A stretch of 6,418 nucleotides of DNA from positions 1-6,418 of the forward strand of contig CAZOZX010000116.1 of the NCBI GenBank assembly GCA_964584415.1. The letters run 5' to 3'. This document shows, one piece after another, positions 1 to 6,004 of the stretch (position 1 is its first letter; each line of letters starts with the position of its first letter). This DNA comes from PHAA01 sp964584415. GTDB lineage: Bacteria > Bacillota > Syntrophomonadia > Syntrophomonadales > Syntrophomonadaceae. Below the pieces are notes generated by a model. It was not told the origin of the DNA, searched no databases, and saw nothing but the letters and a program-made list of their open reading frames with translations. A program made the position numbers and the translations under genes.

Positions 1-61
1 GATTTGAACCCACGATCTCCGGCTTGACAGGCCGGCATGTTAACCGCTACACCACAGCTCC
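1..61 (-). tRNA. tRNA-Asp (anticodon GUC), 3' end cut by window edge
   Basis: Read on the minus strand from 61 down, the sequence folds as a tRNA. The 5' acceptor strand is GGAGCTG, followed by T8 and G9, and a 4-bp D stem (GTGT/ACAT). The anticodon stem CCGGC/GCCGG encloses the loop CTGTCAA, which gives anticodon GTC (Asp). A 5-nt variable region and the T-stem strand GTGGG lead into the T loop TTCAAAT. The window starts at about tRNA position 61, so the 3' T-stem strand, the 3' acceptor strand and any encoded CCA lie outside. A well-formed promoter sits just upstream. The anticodon loop fixes the identity clearly. Confidence 0.95.
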
Positions 62-73
62 GCAACGAAAATT

Positions 74-102
74 ATTATATCATCAGGCACAGCACTAGTC
101 AA
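74..102 (-). promoter_or_regulatory. Sigma-A-type promoter of the tRNA-Asp gene
   Basis: On the minus strand a -35 TTGACT (97-102) and a consensus -10 TATAAT (74-79) are separated by exactly 17 bp. The expected transcription start is about 5-7 nt before the tRNA 5' end at 61, which suits a stable-RNA gene with a very short leader. This is the best match to the housekeeping consensus in the window. Confidence 0.85.
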
Positions 103-119
103 CCCGATTTATCCGGGTT
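101..119. other. Small inverted repeat upstream of the tRNA-Asp promoter
   Basis: AACCCG (101-106) and CGGGTT (114-119) form a 6-bp stem with a 7-nt loop. On the plus strand it is followed by the T-rich stretch AATTTTATT, so it resembles a weak terminator, but no plus-strand gene is seen before it in the window. It could insulate the ApgM-like gene from upstream plus-strand transcription. It also overlaps the edge of the tRNA -35 box. Confidence 0.3.
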
Positions 120-172
120 AATTTTATTAGGAGGTCAAGGTGACTGTATACTCCTGAATACTGCTCGCCATA

Positions 173-181
173 TGTTATACT
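173..181 (+). promoter_or_regulatory. Possible extended -10 promoter of the ApgM-like gene
   Basis: TGTTATACT (173-181) is an extended -10 element: TGn followed by TATACT at 176-181. The hexamer 17 bp upstream (CCTGAA, 153-158) is a poor -35, which an extended -10 can tolerate. A start near 188 would leave a leader of about 25 nt before the ATG at 214. A second TATACT at 147-152 lacks both the TG extension and a convincing -35. Confidence 0.4.
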
Positions 182-213
182 ATTGAAAAATTAATTTAGG
201 CTGGAGTGTGACA

Positions 214-1425
214 ATGATGCAATACTTGGTCATATTGGCCGATGGCATGGCCGATTATAGGATAGAAGAATTAGGCAACCAAACCCCGTTGCAGTATGCC
301 CAAACGCCCAACATGGACCTTTTAGCTCCATCATCAGAAATCGGTATGGTGAGAACCATCCCAGACGGTTTTCCTCCCGGCAGTGACGTAGCCAACTTGT
401 CGGTGCTTGGTTATGCACCGCAAAAATATTACACTGGCCGCTCTCCCCTGGAAGCGGTAAGTATGGGCGTAGACCTGGGAGCAAATGATCTGGCTTTGCG
501 CTGCAACCTGGTTACCTTATCGGATGAAAACAATTACTCCGCAAAAACCATGCTTGACTATTCGTCGGAGGAAATTACCTCAGCCGAATCAGCTCTTTTA
601 ATTGCTGATTTGAAAAAGGCGTTAGACAGCGCAGACTTTACTTTTCATGCAGGTATTAGTTACCGAAACCTTCTGATCTGGAAGGATGGCGTAAGTAAAT
701 CGTTAAATCTTACCCCACCTCATGACATATCGGGGCGAAAAGTGGCTGATCACTTACCCGCTGGAGCGGACAGCAATCCCCTAATGGATTTAATGCTGAA
801 AAGCCAGGATATCCTTATTAATCACCCGATCAACCAATCACGTCGTTCCCGGGGCCTCAATCCGGCCAATTCGATCTGGTTATGGGGACAGGGCAGCAAA
901 CCTGCTTTAGATAGTTTTGGGGACAAATATCAGATTAAGGGCTCGGTTGTTTCCGCGGTAGACTTAGTAAAGGGGCTTGGTATCTGTGCCGGTCTGCATC
1001 CGGTTAGAGTTGAAGGAGCTACTGGTGCTATAGTAACCAATTTTGCCGGCAAGGCTGAAGCAGCTTTGGCTGAATTGAAAAGAGGCCAGGATTTCGTCTA
1101 TTTACACATTGAGTCACCCGATGAGGCCGGTCACCAGGGTGAATTAGCAAAGAAAATATGGTCGATTGAACAGATAGATAAAGAGGTGGTTAGCAGAGTG
1201 ATCGCAGCCCTTGATAGTTTCAAAGAGCTGCGCATCTTATTGATCCCGGATCACCCTACGCCGATTTCCGTTCGTACCCATACTGAGGATCCGGTGCCCT
1301 TTATGTTGTATGATAAAAACCGCCCTTTTGAATCCGGAATCGAACATTACAACGAAGAGACTGCCGGCTTGGGTCGTTTTTTTGAAAGCGGTCCGCTGCT
1401 AATGGATCACTTTATCAAAGACTAA
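214..1425 (+). CDS. apgM: ApgM-type phosphoglycerate mutase superfamily protein; candidate homoserine kinase
   Basis: The protein is about 403 aa, the usual length for the archaeal-type cofactor-independent phosphoglycerate mutase family (alkaline phosphatase superfamily, two metal ions). From the ATG at 214, visible motifs are ILADGMAD with metal ligand Asp10, PPGSDVANLSVLGY with the likely nucleophile Ser57, PDEAGHQG with Asp303 and His307, PDHPTP with Asp346 and His347, and THTEDPVPF with His356. All metal-site motifs are therefore intact. The ATG at 214 is preferred because GGAG at 203-206 sits 7 nt before it; an in-frame GTG at 208 is only 1 nt from that site, and the ATG at 217 is also possible. 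Members in bacteria lacking ThrB and lying near threonine genes have been proposed to be homoserine kinases (the TIGR02535 idea, as I recall it). The convergent neighbour here is thrC, and DHPTP replaces the DHSTP I associate with true ApgM. Family membership is secure. The choice between glycolytic mutase and homoserine kinase is inference. Confidence 0.9.
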   Translation: MMQYLVILADGMADYRIEELGNQTPLQYAQTPNMDLLAPSSEIGMVRTIPDGFPPGSDVANLSVLGYAPQKYYTGRSPLEAVSMGVDLGANDLALRCNLVTLSDENNYSAKTMLDYSSEEITSAESALLIADLKKALDSADFTFHAGISYRNLLIWKDGVSKSLNLTPPHDISGRKVADHLPAGADSNPLMDLMLKSQDILINHPINQSRRSRGLNPANSIWLWGQGSKPALDSFGDKYQIKGSVVSAVDLVKGLGICAGLHPVRVEGATGAIVTNFAGKAEAALAELKRGQDFVYLHIESPDEAGHQGELAKKIWSIEQIDKEVVSRVIAALDSFKELRILLIPDHPTPISVRTHTEDPVPFMLYDKNRPFESGIEHYNEETAGLGRFFESGPLLMDHFIKD

Positions 1426-1450
1426 AAAGGCCGGAATTACGATCCCAGCC
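1424..1450 (-). terminator. Rho-independent terminator, left copy, acting on thrC transcripts
   Basis: In minus-strand RNA, 1450 to 1429 forms a 9-bp stem around a CGUA loop, with two G-U pairs, followed by five U residues (from A1424-A1428). On the plus strand the same bases give two A-C mismatches and no T run, so this copy is built for the minus strand. It lies about 230 nt beyond the thrC stop and touches the ApgM-like stop codon. It is a near-duplicate of the hairpin at 1645-1668. Confidence 0.65.
1428..1450. repeat. Direct repeat copy 1 of 2 (23 nt)
   Basis: This 23-nt stretch, starting AGGCCGG and ending CAGCC, matches 1645-1667 at 21 of 23 positions. The two differences, A1435 and A1447, each replace a G of the other copy. 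The copies sit beside the stop codons of the two convergent genes, about 195 bp apart. Confidence 0.9.
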
Positions 1451-1543
1451 ATAAAGTGTCAAAGAAGCTAATTTAAAAGCAGACCGAATAAAAAAGGCTT
1501 AGAGCAAGGCAATCGGGAGGTCCGTGATTAAGGCGGGCAAAGG

Positions 1544-1580
1544 TATGGGGACACACCCCTTGAAGGGGAATGTCCCCGTA
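1544..1580. repeat. REP-like 37-bp palindrome
   Basis: Outer arms TATGGGGACA (1544-1553) and TGTCCCCGTA (1571-1580) flank an inner palindrome CCCCTT-g-AAGGGG (1556-1568). The 2-nt internal loops CA and AA separate the two stems. The result is a long, GC-rich, nearly perfect hairpin on either strand. GGGGACA/TGTCCCC-type palindromes resemble the short interspersed repeats that accompany REP-associated Y1 transposases in Firmicutes, but no transposase is present here. No T run follows on either strand, so it is not a classic terminator, although it could block exonucleases. A single copy is seen in this window, so its repetitive nature cannot be shown. Confidence 0.6.
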
Positions 1581-1644
1581 ACACGTGCGTCGATGGAACG
1601 GATATTCCGAATTAACGCAGCTATCAGCCTTTTTCGATGGTCTG

Positions 1645-1667
1645 AGGCCGGGATTACGATCCCGGCC
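1645..1667. repeat. Direct repeat copy 2 of 2 (23 nt)
   Basis: This copy is the fully symmetric version of the repeat at 1428-1450, sharing 21 of 23 bases. It keeps a T tract on its right side, while the left copy keeps an A tract on its left side. Confidence 0.9.
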
Positions 1668-1671
1668 TTTT
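1645..1671 (+). terminator. Rho-independent terminator, right copy, acting on ApgM-like transcripts
   Basis: A perfect 10-bp stem (A1645-T1654 with A1659-T1668) closes a TACG tetraloop and runs into TTTT (1668-1671) on the plus strand. On the minus strand the hairpin is followed by TCAGACC, so it should terminate the plus-strand gene, about 220 nt after that gene's stop. It lies 12 nt from the thrC stop codon. Confidence 0.75.
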
Positions 1672-1683
1672 GAATCCATTTTT

Positions 1684-3186
1684 CTACAGTTCAAGATAAT
1701 CAAGGACGACCTTGTCCATATCCTGTTTGGGGCATACAGTTCGGTGTAAAATCTCCTTCGCCTCAATATCCCGCAATCCTAAGGGAATAGAAATCCCAGT
1801 GTATTGGGACAATATCCTGGCAATAGCGAACTCATCCAAACCTTTGAGCATCTCAGCCGGCATAATAGCCTCAGCTACACTCTTACCAAATTTAAACGGG
1901 CTGGCAGTTGACGCAACTATGGTAACAGTATTATCTCCAGTGTTTTTAACATATTGGTCATATACATTGATTCCCACGGCAGTGTGCGTATCCAACAGAT
2001 ATCTGTGTTTTTCCCAAATGGTCCGGATAGTTGCCTGCGTTTCTTGATCACTGGCATAACCAGCCCAGAATATCTCCCAGATCTTTTCATTTATATCGGG
2101 ATCAATCGTATACCTGCCCTCGGTTTGCAGCTCATTCATCCACCCTGCTACTTTTTCAGCATCATGCCCGGTTAGCTCGTAGAGAAGCCGCTCCAGGTTG
2201 GAGGAAATCAATATGTCCATAGACGGTGAAATGGTCCGGGCAAAATCCCGCATCCGATCATATATTCCGGTATTAATGAATTCCGTCAACACATAATTAA
2301 TGTTGGAAGCACATATTAGTCTTTTAACCGGTATCCCCATCCGGCTGGCATAATAAGCCGCCAGAATATTCCCGAAGTTGCCGGTGGGTACAACTATATT
2401 TATTTTTTCCCCTTCTTTTATCTGCCCAGAGGATACTAAATCTACATAAGCCGAAATATAATAAACAATCTGAGGAAGGAGCCTTCCCCAGTTAATCGAA
2501 TTTGCTGAAGACATCTTCATTCCATTAGCGGCCAACTTATTAACAAAAGAAGTATCGGCAAATATTTTCTTAACCCCATTTTGGGCATCATCGAAATTCC
2601 CTTCAACCGCGGCAACGAATACATTGCCACCCGTCTGGGTAACCATTTGTCGTTTTTGCACTTCGCTTACACCATCCTGAGGATAAAAGACTATAATTTT
2701 TACCCCGTTTACATCCTTGAAACCCTCCAGGGCAGCTTTGCCCGTGTCACCAGAGGTGGCAACCAGGATGACTATCTCGTCTTTTTCGCCAGTCTTATGG
2801 GCACTGGTGACCAGCAGGTGGGGCAGCAGTTGCAGGGCCATGTCTTTAAACGCACAGGTAGGACCATGCCAGAGTTCTTGTACAAAAACACCGTCTCGCA
2901 GTCTCATTATCGGGGCAATGCGGGAATCGTCAAAACTACTAGCATTATAAGCCGCACTTACGCATTCCTGAATCTCTTGTTCGGAAAAATCCTCCAGGTA
3001 TAAACGCAATATTTCAATCGCCCTAGCCTGATAAGACATCGCCGCCATCCGTCCCAACAGTATATTATCTACGGTCGGTATACAGTTTGGAACAAAAAGC
3101 CCCCCGTCCGGGGCAATTCCCATTTTAATTGCTTCAGCGGCGGTAACCTGCGAAGATTTTCCCCGGCTGCTTGAGTATTTCAACAT
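1684..3186 (-). CDS. thrC: Threonine synthase (long form)
   Basis: This PLP enzyme of the cytoplasm converts O-phosphohomoserine to threonine and phosphate, the last step of threonine synthesis. At 500 aa it matches the long class found in E. coli and many Clostridia, not the roughly 350-aa Bacillus class. The N-terminal domain carries YSSSRG (4-9, the YxSTRG signature) and APDGGLFVP (25-33). The PLP lysine is Lys114 in the CAFKDMALQ motif, followed by SGDTG (145-149). The glycine-rich PLP-phosphate loop is PTGNFGN (267-273). No key motif is missing. The ATG at 3186 is preceded by GGGAGG (3191-3196) with a 4-nt gap, supporting this start. The gene is transcribed toward the ApgM-like gene and diverges from the 3366 operon. 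No threonine attenuator or T-box is visible upstream. Confidence 0.96.
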   Translation of the reverse strand: MLKYSSSRGKSSQVTAAEAIKMGIAPDGGLFVPNCIPTVDNILLGRMAAMSYQARAIEILRLYLEDFSEQEIQECVSAAYNASSFDDSRIAPIMRLRDGVFVQELWHGPTCAFKDMALQLLPHLLVTSAHKTGEKDEIVILVATSGDTGKAALEGFKDVNGVKIIVFYPQDGVSEVQKRQMVTQTGGNVFVAAVEGNFDDAQNGVKKIFADTSFVNKLAANGMKMSSANSINWGRLLPQIVYYISAYVDLVSSGQIKEGEKINIVVPTGNFGNILAAYYASRMGIPVKRLICASNINYVLTEFINTGIYDRMRDFARTISPSMDILISSNLERLLYELTGHDAEKVAGWMNELQTEGRYTIDPDINEKIWEIFWAGYASDQETQATIRTIWEKHRYLLDTHTAVGINVYDQYVKNTGDNTVTIVASTASPFKFGKSVAEAIMPAEMLKGLDEFAIARILSQYTGISIPLGLRDIEAKEILHRTVCPKQDMDKVVLDYLEL

Positions 3187-3235
3187 TATGCCTCCCTTAT
3201 TACCTAGCCTAGCTAAACACTGTGAACATTTTCTT

Positions 3236-3264
3236 ATTCTACAATGAATACCTTCGCCTATAAA
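3236..3264 (-). promoter_or_regulatory. Possible thrC promoter
   Basis: On the minus strand TTTATA (3259-3264) and TAGAAT (3236-3241) are 17 bp apart and fit the sigma-A pattern with two mismatches in -35 and one in -10. The leader to the thrC ATG would be about 45 nt, too short for a T-box or riboswitch, which suggests simple transcriptional control. Confidence 0.4.
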
Positions 3265-3302
3265 GGGGCGTTAATGAAATTTACATGAAAGCCGGAATAT
3301 TT

Positions 3303-3332
3303 TTGTATATGATATAGAAAAACAGTTACAAT
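3303..3332 (+). promoter_or_regulatory. Possible promoter of the three-gene operon
   Basis: TTGTAT (3303-3308) and TACAAT (3327-3332, five of six to consensus) are separated by 18 bp on the plus strand. Transcription from about 3339 would give a leader of roughly 27 nt that includes the GGAGGG site at 3355-3360. An alternative -35-like TTTACA at 3280-3285 lacks a good -10 at the right distance. Confidence 0.35.
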
Positions 3333-3365
3333 AATCTCATTATTACCGTCGTTTGGAGGGCATAT

Positions 3366-3911
3366 ATGGGTGCTTGGATAGCCGTTATCATAGTGGTAGT
3401 TATCATCAAATTATTGGTGGACAGCATAAAATCGACTGCAGTCAAAAGCAAACCGGCCCCGCGGGGAGATTTTATTGACATCAGTGAAAAATGGATTAAT
3501 GCTGATCAAATGCCCTACAGAAGGAATGATTATACCCTGCCCAATCGCGAACTCTTGATTTTTAGGGCTTTGCAGGATCTATTCAAGGATAGCATTTATA
3601 CAATATTCCCTCACGTATCGTTAACCGATCTGCTGATCGTTCCAACCGGCACTGAGAACCGCCAGGAATATTTACATCGTATCAGAGAGCGTATTGTCGA
3701 CATGGTCGTTTATGAGGCTGAGAACCTAAAACCTGCTCTGGTTGTAAACCTCAAGTCGGCGGAAGGAAGCAAGCGCCAGCAGATAAGCGACCAATTTACC
3801 GAGAATGCTTTAAAAACAGCTGGTTATAAATCAATTACCCTGGATTTAAACGAACTGCCTGGGCAGGAAGAATTGGTGTGGACACTTAGAGCAGCTGGTT
3901 TGAAACTATGA
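3366..3911 (+). CDS. Membrane-anchored DUF2726-like protein
   Basis: This 181-aa protein opens with one hydrophobic segment (residues 4-19) followed by Lys-rich sequence, which predicts an N-terminal anchor with the rest in the cytoplasm. Residues ~57-180 resemble DUF2726: LPNRELLIFRALQDLF, then YTIFPHVSLTDLL, then RIRERIVDMVVYE, and a C-terminal NALKTAGYKSITL. The family fold is thought to be nuclease-like, with an Asp before a strand carrying ELD-type residues. Here Asp112 (IVDMVV) is kept, but the second motif reads VVNLK (126-130), so the expected acidic residue is Asn128. That suggests a binding or structural role over catalysis, though my recall of the family motif is approximate. GGAGGG at 3355-3360 lies 5 nt before the ATG. 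It is the first gene of a tight operon and overlaps the next gene by 4 nt (ATGA). The DUF assignment is from pattern memory; function is unknown. Confidence 0.75.
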   Translation: MGAWIAVIIVVVIIKLLVDSIKSTAVKSKPAPRGDFIDISEKWINADQMPYRRNDYTLPNRELLIFRALQDLFKDSIYTIFPHVSLTDLLIVPTGTENRQEYLHRIRERIVDMVVYEAENLKPALVVNLKSAEGSKRQQISDQFTENALKTAGYKSITLDLNELPGQEELVWTLRAAGLKL

Positions 3912-4813
3912 ACACCCTTGCGGTTATCGTTACATCACTGATCGTATGTTCATTGACGCTGTGGCTGAAAATGGAGCGTAGACTGTGGCCTCACCAATCT
4001 ACCAAAGAATTTTGGAATCTTTCCAATCTTCCGCTGGCCAAGAAACTAGAAGGATATCTGTATGCATCCCGAGCGGAGTGGTATTTAAAGCCCGCTGCCT
4101 GGCCCTGGTTCGTTCGCCGGATCAAAAATGAATCGCCTGACACCTACCATGGCAAAACCCTAACCAGAATAGATGCTGCGAAAATCGTAATGATGAACCA
4201 ACCGGTGGTTTTATCCAACCTTGACTATGTGATTCCATACCCAACCGCAAAAGATATAATTTTACAAGCACCTGTCCCCAGCCTGGCGGTAGTTGAGTGT
4301 CCCTGCCGGGCTTTCAAAGAAGATGCCTGTCTGCCCCGGGACGTATGCCTGGTGGTGGGTGAGCCTTATGCGTCTTTTATTGTCGATCATCAGCCGGAGA
4401 GGGCCCGCCGGATAACAGTCAGCCAGGCCCTGGACATTTTAGACGCGGAAGAAGAGCGCGGACATATTCATACTGCTTGGTTTAAAGATGTAATGCATAA
4501 TCGCTTCTATTGCATCTGCAATTGCTGCCGCTGCTGCTGTTTAGGGATGCAGTCATTTTTCCGCGGTGTACCTCGACTGGCTCATTCCGGTTACAGCCCC
4601 CTGTTTAATTATGATGATTGTACAAGCTGCGGTGTTTGTAAATCAACCTGTCCTTTTCAGGCATTGGAACTCAACGATGATTTGCCCCGCCTGAATAGAA
4701 ACCTTTGTATGGGATGTGGTTTATGCGTTTCTCACTGCCCCGCCGATGCTATAAAATTAATTCTGGCACCTGATAAAGGTATTCCCTTGGATATTCAAAG
4801 ACTTGCCCAATAA
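3908..4813 (+). CDS. Membrane-anchored cysteine-rich 2x[4Fe-4S] ferredoxin-like protein
   Basis: This 301-aa protein has an N-terminal membrane segment (about 4-20) followed by KMERR, so the bulk should face the cytoplasm. A C-terminal bacterial-type ferredoxin domain has two complete CxxCxxCxxxC motifs: Cys238, 241, 244, 248 and Cys267, 270, 273, 277. Its expected role is low-potential electron transfer. Two further cysteine groups lie before it: CPCR with Cys131, 133, 141 and 147, and the dense run YCICNCCRCCC with Cys202, 204, 206, 207, 209, 210 and 211. These could hold an additional cluster or other metal centre. No flavin or NAD(P) motif is visible. The start overlaps the previous stop by 4 nt and no ribosome binding site precedes it, so translation is probably coupled. 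A later Met22 start would lose the membrane segment. The ferredoxin call is firm; the partner and pathway are unknown. Confidence 0.85.
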   Translation: MNTLAVIVTSLIVCSLTLWLKMERRLWPHQSTKEFWNLSNLPLAKKLEGYLYASRAEWYLKPAAWPWFVRRIKNESPDTYHGKTLTRIDAAKIVMMNQPVVLSNLDYVIPYPTAKDIILQAPVPSLAVVECPCRAFKEDACLPRDVCLVVGEPYASFIVDHQPERARRITVSQALDILDAEEERGHIHTAWFKDVMHNRFYCICNCCRCCCLGMQSFFRGVPRLAHSGYSPLFNYDDCTSCGVCKSTCPFQALELNDDLPRLNRNLCMGCGLCVSHCPADAIKLILAPDKGIPLDIQRLAQ

Positions 4814-4828
4814 ATAGAGGAGGAGATC

Positions 4829-5728
4829 ATGAACTTAACCAAGATAAATGGCAACACCTATTATATTTCCGCTCCCACTAATATAGGAGTATATGCATTC
4901 AAAGACAAATACACTCTGTTAATTGACACTGGGGATAACAACCAGCAAGGGCGCAAAATAGCCGACACACTTCAGACTAATAATCTAAATATTAAATATA
5001 TCGCCAATACCCATAACCACATAGATCATGCTGGAGGCAACTCGTTTTTCCAGGAACACTACCCAGGCAGCATATTCATGGCCTCCAGTGAAGAGCAATT
5101 GGTTTTGGAGAACGGACATCTTTTCCCCCTGTATTTGTTTGGCGCCAATCCCCCCAGGGAGCTTTCCCGCCACTTTTTGAAAAAGAAGGAATTGCAGGTT
5201 AACGAGGTTTTGAAACCTGGGCCTCTGAAGATAAATGAAGAAAAATTCGAAATAATCGGTTTGCCCGGCCACGCCCGGGGTTTAATCGGTATAGGTACCC
5301 GTGATCGTGTCTGCTTCTTAGGTGATGCACTTTTCAGCCAGGAAATTATCGATAAGTATTCATATCCTTTTCTGTTCGATATTGAGGCACAAATAAGCAC
5401 CTACAATATTATAGATGGACTTGATTATGATTATTATGTGTTGGGTCATGCCGATAAGGTATACGACAGTGCAGAGATAAAGCAGCTAAACACTATTAAC
5501 CGCGATAATTTATACTATTACCTCGACCTGATCAGGGACTTACTAGTTCAACCCCACACCCGGGAAGAACTTCTCGAGGAAATTGTTATTCTGGCTGAAC
5601 TGGATTTGGACTTTAAGGAATATTACTTTTCCCTGTCGACCATGGGGGCAATCATAACCTATCTTTATGACCAAACCGAACTGGACTATCAGATCGAAAA
5701 TGGCAAGTTGTATTATTATCACAAATAA
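4829..5728 (+). CDS. MBL-fold metallohydrolase
   Basis: The 299-aa protein has the complete metallo-beta-lactamase-fold metal site: LIDTGD (31-36), THNHIDHAGG giving His62, His64, Asp66 and His67, then His148 in LPGHARG, Asp166 in FLGDALF and His207 in VLGHADK. That is a full dinuclear site (Zn or Fe). The core fills residues 1-210; the last ~90 residues are helical and Leu/Tyr-rich with no recognised domain. There is no flavodoxin or rubredoxin domain, so it is not a standard flavodiiron protein, and the substrate cannot be told. No signal peptide is seen, so it should be cytoplasmic. AGGAGG at 4818-4823 sits 5 nt before the ATG, and the gap to the ferredoxin gene is 15 nt. It is the last gene of the operon and is followed by a terminator. 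Confidence 0.88.
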   Translation: MNLTKINGNTYYISAPTNIGVYAFKDKYTLLIDTGDNNQQGRKIADTLQTNNLNIKYIANTHNHIDHAGGNSFFQEHYPGSIFMASSEEQLVLENGHLFPLYLFGANPPRELSRHFLKKKELQVNEVLKPGPLKINEEKFEIIGLPGHARGLIGIGTRDRVCFLGDALFSQEIIDKYSYPFLFDIEAQISTYNIIDGLDYDYYVLGHADKVYDSAEIKQLNTINRDNLYYYLDLIRDLLVQPHTREELLEEIVILAELDLDFKEYYFSLSTMGAIITYLYDQTELDYQIENGKLYYYHK

Positions 5729-5766
5729 CTTAATGTCAACAGTTGAAGTCACGGACAGAAAAATAG

Positions 5767-5797
5767 AAGGGACCGATATAAAATCGGACCCTTTTTT
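5767..5797 (+). terminator. Rho-independent terminator of the three-gene operon
   Basis: AAGGG-A-CCGAT (5767-5777) pairs with ATCGG-A-CCCTT (5783-5793) apart from one A-A mismatch. The loop is 5 nt and the T tract has six residues (5792-5797). It starts 38 nt after the MBL-fold gene stop. Read on the minus strand, the hairpin is followed by TTCTATTTTTC, so it may also end the tRNA-Pro transcript. Confidence 0.88.
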
Positions 5798-5810
5798 CAT
5801 CTCAATTAAA

Positions 5811-5888
5811 TGGTCGGAGTGACTGGACTTGAACCAGCGGCCTCTACGTCCCCAACGTAGCGCTCATACCAAACTGAGCTACACCCCG
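5811..5888 (-). tRNA. tRNA-Pro (anticodon GGG), complete with encoded CCA
   Basis: On the minus strand from 5888 the sequence gives a full cloverleaf. The acceptor strand CGGGGTG pairs with CACTCCG (one G-T). The D arm is followed by the anticodon stem CTACG/CGTAG, whose loop TTGGGGA gives anticodon GGG (Pro). The T arm is CTGGTTCAAGTCCAG. Discriminator A73 and an encoded CCA (5811-5813) complete the 3' end. The length is 78 nt and no intron is present. Confidence 0.96.
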
Positions 5889-5899
5889 ACGCAAAGAAT

Positions 5900-5928
5900 A
5901 TTCTATAACACAATGAATATTTCGTCAA
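5900..5928 (-). promoter_or_regulatory. Sigma-A-type promoter of the tRNA-Pro gene
   Basis: On the minus strand TTGACG (5923-5928) and TAGAAT (5900-5905) are spaced by exactly 17 bp. The predicted start is about 5 nt before the mature tRNA end at 5888. This parallels the arrangement at the tRNA-Asp gene. Confidence 0.75.
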
Positions 5929-6004
5929 GCCGCTATGCCGCTAAGTTTTTGACAACTGTTCAGCTTGCTGGCTGCGATTTAAGGCTGCAATGACTCCATC
6001 CGGT

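Noticed and set aside
1..61. tRNA-Asp as an integration site for a mobile element
   Set aside because: No integrase, attachment-site repeat or phage-like gene is visible, and the tRNA 3' end is outside the window.
140..157. Five-codon leader-like ORF (GTG start, TGA stop) after a perfect AGGAGG at 129-134
   Set aside because: It has only one Thr codon and no attenuator hairpin before the next gene, and the better promoter lies downstream of it, so it may not be transcribed with the ApgM-like gene.
208..213. Upstream GTG start for the ApgM-like gene
   Set aside because: The ribosome binding site GGAG at 203-206 leaves only 1 nt to this GTG but 7 nt to the ATG at 214.
1473..1766. 97-codon minus-strand ORF filling the gap between the convergent genes
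   Set aside because: It overlaps the 3' end of thrC in another frame, reads through the REP-like palindrome and a terminator hairpin, and has a composition unlike a real protein.
2581..3003. 140-codon plus-strand ORF inside thrC
   Set aside because: It is antisense to a well-supported enzyme gene, with no ribosome binding site or recognisable domain.
5059..5400. Minus-strand ORF opposite the MBL-fold gene
   Set aside because: It is the complement of conserved MBL-fold coding sequence, with no independent support.
5949..5964. Imperfect palindrome TTGACAACTGTTCA near the end of the universal stress protein gene
   Set aside because: It is short and imperfect, has no matching -10 or T run, and could not be tied to a promoter, operator or terminator.
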